In this document: piece after piece, positions 62,001-64,000 of the stretch
Layout: the number at the start of each line of letters is the position of its first letter
How positions within the stretch are numbered: the first letter of the stretch is position 1
Origin: Brachybacterium sp. UMB0905
Lineage (GTDB): Bacteria; Actinomycetota; Actinomycetes; Actinomycetales; Dermabacteraceae
Direction of reading: 5' to 3'
DNA length: 64,000 nt
NCBI RefSeq assembly: GCF_002871795.1
Contig: NZ_PNHL01000010.1
Location: 62,001 to 126,000, forward strand
Notes under the pieces: generated by a model
What the model was told of the DNA's origin: nothing
The model's database searches: none
What the model saw: the letters and a program-made list of their open reading frames with translations, nothing else
Translations under genes and position numbers: made by a program

Positions 62001-62079
62001 GGGAGGTCATGAGCGCTGCGGCGCGATGCGTGAATGCGGTGGAGCGCCCTGAGGAGGGGAGGGTGCCGGGAACCGACAT
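56065..62079 (-). CDS. Cell-wall-anchored amylopullulanase (alpha-amylase + pullulanase)
   Basis: 2,004 residues: signal peptide (1-45); X25-type domain (about 50-150); GH13 alpha-amylase (about 150-650; DGFRIDTVKHVD near 415, FTFGEVYDA near 455, FVGNHDMGR near 523); two further X25 domains near 836 and 936, each with GGSWDENYG; an N2/CBM48-like region (about 1035-1340); GH13 pullulanase (YNWGYDPFHY near 1390, DGFRFDLMGHH near 1505, LYGEGWNFGEV near 1545, VDAHDNEAL near 1677); a DPEQPG-rich wall spacer; LARTG near 1970, hydrophobic helix and GRRR, a sortase-E-type signal. Cleaves alpha-1,4 and alpha-1,6 bonds of starch or glycogen outside the cell. ATG 62079 has GAAGGAG; an in-frame extension to 62169 is unlikely. 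Confidence 0.93.
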   Translation of the reverse strand: MSVPGTLPSSGRSTAFTHRAAALMTSLVMALGTLIVGASAVHAVGPGMPVLVGSLQSELGCAEDWAPDCDATALSPTGTEGVWAAEVEVPKGQWELKVTIGGSWDEAYGLDGGEDNIPLAVTAPTTVRFQFDAATSRLSISLPDQPGEYTEADAELAAAPHRHPGAGQTFYFVLTDRFANGDPANDTGGIEGDRLDHGFDPTHEGFYQGGDIAGLHSKLDYIEDLGISAIWLTPSFTNNPVQGEGEDASVGYHGYWVTDFTTIDPHLGTNEELKALIDDAHGRGIKVYFDIITNHTADLIDYEEGTYDYIDQATSPYRDADGNPVDVTALAQSPDFPQLDPATSFPYTPVRAPENEVMVPEILNDTSLYHNRGNSTWEGESVTFGDFDGLDDLMTEDPRVVATMEDIYTTWMDFGIDGFRIDTVKHVDFAFWQTFTQALVEHQGATPAGEQFFTFGEVYDADATKLSPYVRDTDMSSVLDFAYQSAATNWARGYSAEGFAALFRADDYYTTPSSSAADLPTFVGNHDMGRIGYLLRDSVRLDERAAFAHTSMLLTRGQPVIYYGDEQGFVGDGNDKGARQSMFPSQTPSYLDETLIDGSPYGDGDHFSPDAQLYPLISELATLRNTTPALSTGAQIELFTDEGPGVFAAARVDREEKIEHLVALNNAPQGRTVTLTTLTPGATYTPLYGDHAPVTAGADGSVEITVPALDGIVLVADQPVADSGAEQAITFDLVSGGALEGLAPISASLMEDRWAETSFSYRLAGEVAWTPLGTAEDDTPRVFHDVRGIPAGTVIEYRAVSTDADGSRVAASTTGVVGADLSADGATDAPGDISADTVTLPGSHNAAMGCTGDWQPDCAAAQLTLDEASGLYTGTFDIPQGTYTYKVAHGGSWDENYGANGVPDGEDISYTHDGGPITFWYDPKTHIVQSSAQGPFVTLPGSFNAALGCAEDWMPACMSTWMQDGDGDGVYTFTTTKIPAGSHGVKVAHGGSWDENYGVGGQRDGADWTFSTQQGKVVTFSYDISTHELTIEAEDPLVAGAGQQLAHFVDADTIAWPADRAADPSAVTWQLWAAPEGGLAVEDGAVTGGEQLGELSLREGGLEETELEGRAHLADFLALDLAGVDRATLEQALTGQLAVVQSGPDGIEVMTGLQIPGVLDALFAEGAAEAELGAVFDDSGAPTLSLWAPTAKEVSLRLSPGTPEEQVLPMERTAAGVWTITGEPSWEDRTYDFAVTVYVPAEDAVVTNEVTDPYSVGLTLNSEQSVLVDLDDERWAPAVWQDTPAPIVEQFADQTIYELHLRDFSGADEALPAEVRGTYGAFGHVDSTGTKRLQELADAGVTTVHLLPTFDIATIEEDRAAQVEPSIPDAGPASTEQQAAVAKVADQDAYNWGYDPFHYMVPEGSYARPGHQEGGERTAEFRSMVGELHGMGLQVVLDQVYNHTAAHGQAERSVLDQVVPGYYHRLNLTGGVESSTCCSNLATEHAMAERIMVDSTVLWARQYRVDGFRFDLMGHHSRANMEAVREALDELTLEADGVDGTSIYLYGEGWNFGEVENNARFPQATQGQLDGTSIGSFNDRLRDGVHGGSPFDVDKRTGQGFGNGQFTMPNGFAELSEEDQRKDLLHRTDLIRLGLAGNLKDYELLTSSGEVLRGDQLDYNGAPAGFATRPEESVNYVDAHDNEALYDLNVWKLPQDAPMEVRGRMNTLSLATVALGQSPAFWAGGTDLMRSKSLDRDSYNSGDHFNTIDWTMQGNGFGQGLPPEGKNGEAWDLMRPMLEDPAKSPTPEDIATSSEVTLDLLRLRSSSTLFTLGDAELIRQKVTFPGAGPEATPGLLVMRVDDTVGEDADPALDGLVTVFNASDETITEQIEGMAGLEYTLHPVQAEGADPVVKESTWDTASGTVTIPAHTVAVFIAKQAQDTGPGEPEDPEQPGDPEDPEQPGQPEDPAPSDPAPSGPADPADPAPDSSARGPLARTGIEAWALALAAAILLLGGATVTAGRRR

Positions 62080-62147
62080 CGAGGACTCCTTCGTCCTGGT
62101 GAGGTGAACCGCCGCGCCCGAGCGCGGGGGAGGGGATGGTTGCCAGC

Positions 62148-62208
62148 ACAGTACGGTGACCTGCAACACGAATGCAAGTCATGGGTATATCTTGCAAAAA
62201 CTTGCAAG
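62148..62208 (-). promoter_or_regulatory. Promoter and TTGCAA-type operators of the amylopullulanase
   Basis: On the minus strand TTGCAT (62172-62177) and TACTGT (62148-62153) are 18 bp apart, a good promoter with about 65 nt of leader. Four half-sites of the NTGCAA kind lie at 62161, 62172, 62192 and 62202 (plus strand), in two pairs 10-11 bp apart; CTTGCAA-AAAC-TTGCAAG (62191-62208) is a perfect inverted repeat. This is the kind of site a LacI-family maltose/starch regulator would bind; it also lies directly after the upstream pullulanase gene. Confidence 0.6.
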
Positions 62209-62217
62209 GACTGGGGT

Positions 62218-64000
62218 TCACCCCCGCATGAACACCGCCGCGGTCAGGCCCGGCACGTGGACGGTCCCGTCGGCCCACCGTGCGGTCTTCACGACGTCAT
62301 CGGCCCCGTCCTGCTGGATGGGGGAGAGGACCGTCGGCGCGCCCTGCGTCTCCTCGACCCTCTCGGTGACCGCCTCCGGGCTCGCGTTCAGCACCACGAG
62401 CACGCCTGGACGGGCGTCTGCCTCATCGATCCGCATGATGAGCAGGCCCGGTGTCGCCTCGGGGCCCGCGTTCGGGAAGCTGACGCGCTCGTGGATCAAG
62501 GCGGCCTTCCCGAGAGTGAACAGCTCGCTCGAATGCCGTAGCCGCAACAGGTCACGGGCCATCGCCGCGGCGTGGGCGATGTGCTCCGGGGTGGGGCGGG
62601 TGGACGGGTTCTCGAGCATCGGGGCCTGACGCTCCCACAGGTGCTCATTGCGCTCGGCTGAGGGCAGTCCGCGGCCGAAGCCGTTGTCCTGCATCGTCCA
62701 GTCGATGAGGTTCACCCGGTCCCCGGAGTCGTAGCTGTCGGTGTCCAGGGATTTCGAGCGCAGCAGATCGGTGCCGGCCGCCCAGAAGGCGGGGGACTGG
62801 CCGAGCGCCACGGTGGCGAGCGCGAGGGTGTTGCGGCGGATCCGCTCGGCCATCGGGGTGTCCTGCGCGAGCTTGCCGACGAAGGTGTCGAACAGGGTCT
62901 CATTGTCGTGGGCGTCCACGTAGTTCACCGTCTCCTCGGGGCGGGACCCGAAGGCGGCGGGCGCCGTGCCGTACAGCAGCTCCTCGCCGCGCAGCACCTG
63001 CCCGGTGGAGGTCAGCAGCCGGTAGTCCTTGAGGTTCCCGGCCAGGGAGAGGCGGATCAGGTCCGTGGCATGCAGGAGGGCTGCACGCTGCTCCTCCGTC
63101 GTCCGCGGGTCAGCGGGGTTCGGGGTGTGGAACAGTCCCGTCGCGAAGCCACGATGCATGCGGACGTCGGGATCCATGAGGCTGCCGCCGTGCACGGCAT
63201 CGCGGATCCGGTCGTTGAACGACCCGATCGAGGTGCCATCCAGGTTCCCCTGGATCGCCTGATGGAAGCGGGCGCCGCCCTGGACCTCCCCGAAGTCCCA
63301 GCCCTCGCCGTAGACGTACGCCCCGGTGCCCGCGAGCGCCTCGCGCACCGCCTCGAGGTCTGAGCGGCGGTGATGCCCCATGAGGTCGAAGCGGAACCCG
63401 TCGACCCGATGCGCCCTGGCCCACAGCGTCACGCCGTCCACGAGCAGCCGGTGCATCATCGCGTGCTCGCTCGCGGTGTTCGACGTGCAGGTGGAGGACT
63501 CCACGGTGCCGTCCAGGTCCAGGCGGTGGTAGTAGCCGGGCACGATCCGGTCCAGCACAGAGCGGGGGTGCTGCCCGTCGTAGGCAGTGTGGTTGAACAC
63601 GACGTCGAGCACCACCTGCAGACCCATCGCGTGCAGCGCCCCCACCATGGTGCGGAACTCGGCGATGCGCGCCCCGCCGTCCTGGTGCCCCTCGCGGGCG
63701 TAGGACCCTTCCGGCGCGAGGTAGTGGAAGGGGTCATAGCCCCAGTTGTAGGGGTCGCGGTCCTTCACCGCGAGAACCGCCGCTTGCTGCTGGGTCGAGG
63801 CGGGCCCGGCGTCCGGGATCGCGGGGATCACCTGCTCGCTGCGCCGCTCGGGGATGGTCGCGATGTCGTAGGTGGGCAGAAGGTGCACGGTGGTCAGGCC
63901 CGCCTGGGCGAGATCGCGCAGGTGCGCGGCGCCGCGGGAGTCGGGGTGGGCGAAGGCGGCGTAGGTACCGCGGAAGCCCGACGGGAGGGCGTCGTCCCCG
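62218..64000 (-). CDS. Pullulanase, second copy (5' end outside window)
   Basis: Type I pullulanase, C-terminal ~594 residues visible; the frame is open to 64000 with GDDALPSGFRGTYAAFAHPD matching the other copy. Motifs: YNWGYDPFHYLAPEGSYA, DGFRFDLMGHH (nucleophile), VYGEGWDFGEV (acid/base), VDAHDNETLFD. It debranches alpha-1,6 links. The protein ends GLTAAVFMRG without wall-sorting signal, so it is probably either secreted or intracellular; the N-terminus needed to decide is outside. Upstream neighbour of the amylopullulanase, same strand, 138-bp gap. Confidence 0.92.
   Translation of the reverse strand, partial: GDDALPSGFRGTYAAFAHPDSRGAAHLRDLAQAGLTTVHLLPTYDIATIPERRSEQVIPAIPDAGPASTQQQAAVLAVKDRDPYNWGYDPFHYLAPEGSYAREGHQDGGARIAEFRTMVGALHAMGLQVVLDVVFNHTAYDGQHPRSVLDRIVPGYYHRLDLDGTVESSTCTSNTASEHAMMHRLLVDGVTLWARAHRVDGFRFDLMGHHRRSDLEAVREALAGTGAYVYGEGWDFGEVQGGARFHQAIQGNLDGTSIGSFNDRIRDAVHGGSLMDPDVRMHRGFATGLFHTPNPADPRTTEEQRAALLHATDLIRLSLAGNLKDYRLLTSTGQVLRGEELLYGTAPAAFGSRPEETVNYVDAHDNETLFDTFVGKLAQDTPMAERIRRNTLALATVALGQSPAFWAAGTDLLRSKSLDTDSYDSGDRVNLIDWTMQDNGFGRGLPSAERNEHLWERQAPMLENPSTRPTPEHIAHAAAMARDLLRLRHSSELFTLGKAALIHERVSFPNAGPEATPGLLIMRIDEADARPGVLVVLNASPEAVTERVEETQGAPTVLSPIQQDGADDVVKTARWADGTVHVPGLTAAVFMRG

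Noticed and set aside
1..64000. tRNA, rRNA, CRISPR, insertion sequence or riboswitch
   Set aside because: I looked in every gap and found no cloverleaf-like sequence, spaced repeat array, transposase or conserved aptamer; small RNAs cannot be excluded by eye.

Overview
The window is very GC-rich actinobacterial chromosome. Gene content (several ABC exporters, a DUF222/HNH endonuclease, two-domain GNAT and DUF1992 proteins, a cell-wall-anchored amylopullulanase with an LAxTG-type sorting signal) points to the Micrococcales; a Dermabacteraceae/Brachybacterium-like host is my best guess, from gene style only. Coding density is high. I found no rRNA, tRNA, CRISPR array, insertion sequence or prophage, and no stretch over about 300 bp lacking a gene or gene remnant.

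Layout. 1-4.3 kb: end of an aldo/keto reductase, a short Hsp70, a FusB-type zinc-finger protein, a P-loop kinase and a RelBE-like toxin-antitoxin pair. 4.3-10.2 kb: an AddA-like helicase-nuclease and an AddB-like nuclease, a two-gene double-strand-break resection unit. 10.2-18.1 kb: membrane protein, sulfatase, SPFH/stomatin protein, PfkB sugar kinase, 2,4-dienoyl-CoA reductase and DUF222/HNH protein. 18.2-22.1 kb: PadR regulator, ABC ATPase and FtsX-type permease in one overlapping operon. 22.2-25.7 kb: an AAA ATPase, a decayed PP2C phosphatase, a GNAT-DUF1992 pair and a truncated membrane-anchored protein. 25.7-33.5 kb: amidohydrolase, an ABC-2 transporter with its own NarL-type two-component system, a BASS-type transporter and an ABC exporter. 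33.6-38.8 kb: MazEF, then a YdjI/YdjG/YdjH-like membrane-stress module (SPFH-SHOCT protein, TFIIB-type zinc-ribbon membrane protein, small membrane protein) ending in an FAD dehydrogenase. 38.8-44.6 kb: two dehydrogenases, a secreted endonuclease/phosphatase-fold protein, a rhodanese and a membrane alpha/beta hydrolase. 44.6-48.8 kb: a tightly overlapping operon of nucleosidase, membrane-anchored solute-binding protein, uncharacterised membrane protein and MFS transporter. 48.9-56 kb: degenerate alpha/beta hydrolase, lysoplasmalogenase-like protein, argS, YccF protein, large membrane protein, NCS2 permease. 56-64 kb: a 2,004-residue amylopullulanase and a second pullulanase running off the right edge.

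How it fits together. The right end is a starch/glycogen/alpha-glucan utilisation block: one wall-anchored enzyme carries both an alpha-amylase and a pullulanase head, a second pullulanase lies upstream of it, and the region between them holds two pairs of TTGCAA-like half-sites over a good promoter, which suggests maltose/starch-type control. Two membrane-stress candidates (an SPFH/stomatin protein and the YdjIGH-like module) and several antibiotic-type ABC exporters with dedicated regulators suggest a cell that invests in envelope defence.

Two window-wide signals cut across gene boundaries. First, most promoter-proximal genes have a TANNNT -10-like hexamer exactly 6-7 nt before the start codon and no Shine-Dalgarno, the mark of leaderless mRNAs; this decided several start sites. 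Second, the 10-mer GGGCCGACGG (or its complement) occurs at least 16 times, about tenfold over base-composition expectation, in different reading frames, so it may be a DNA-level signal.
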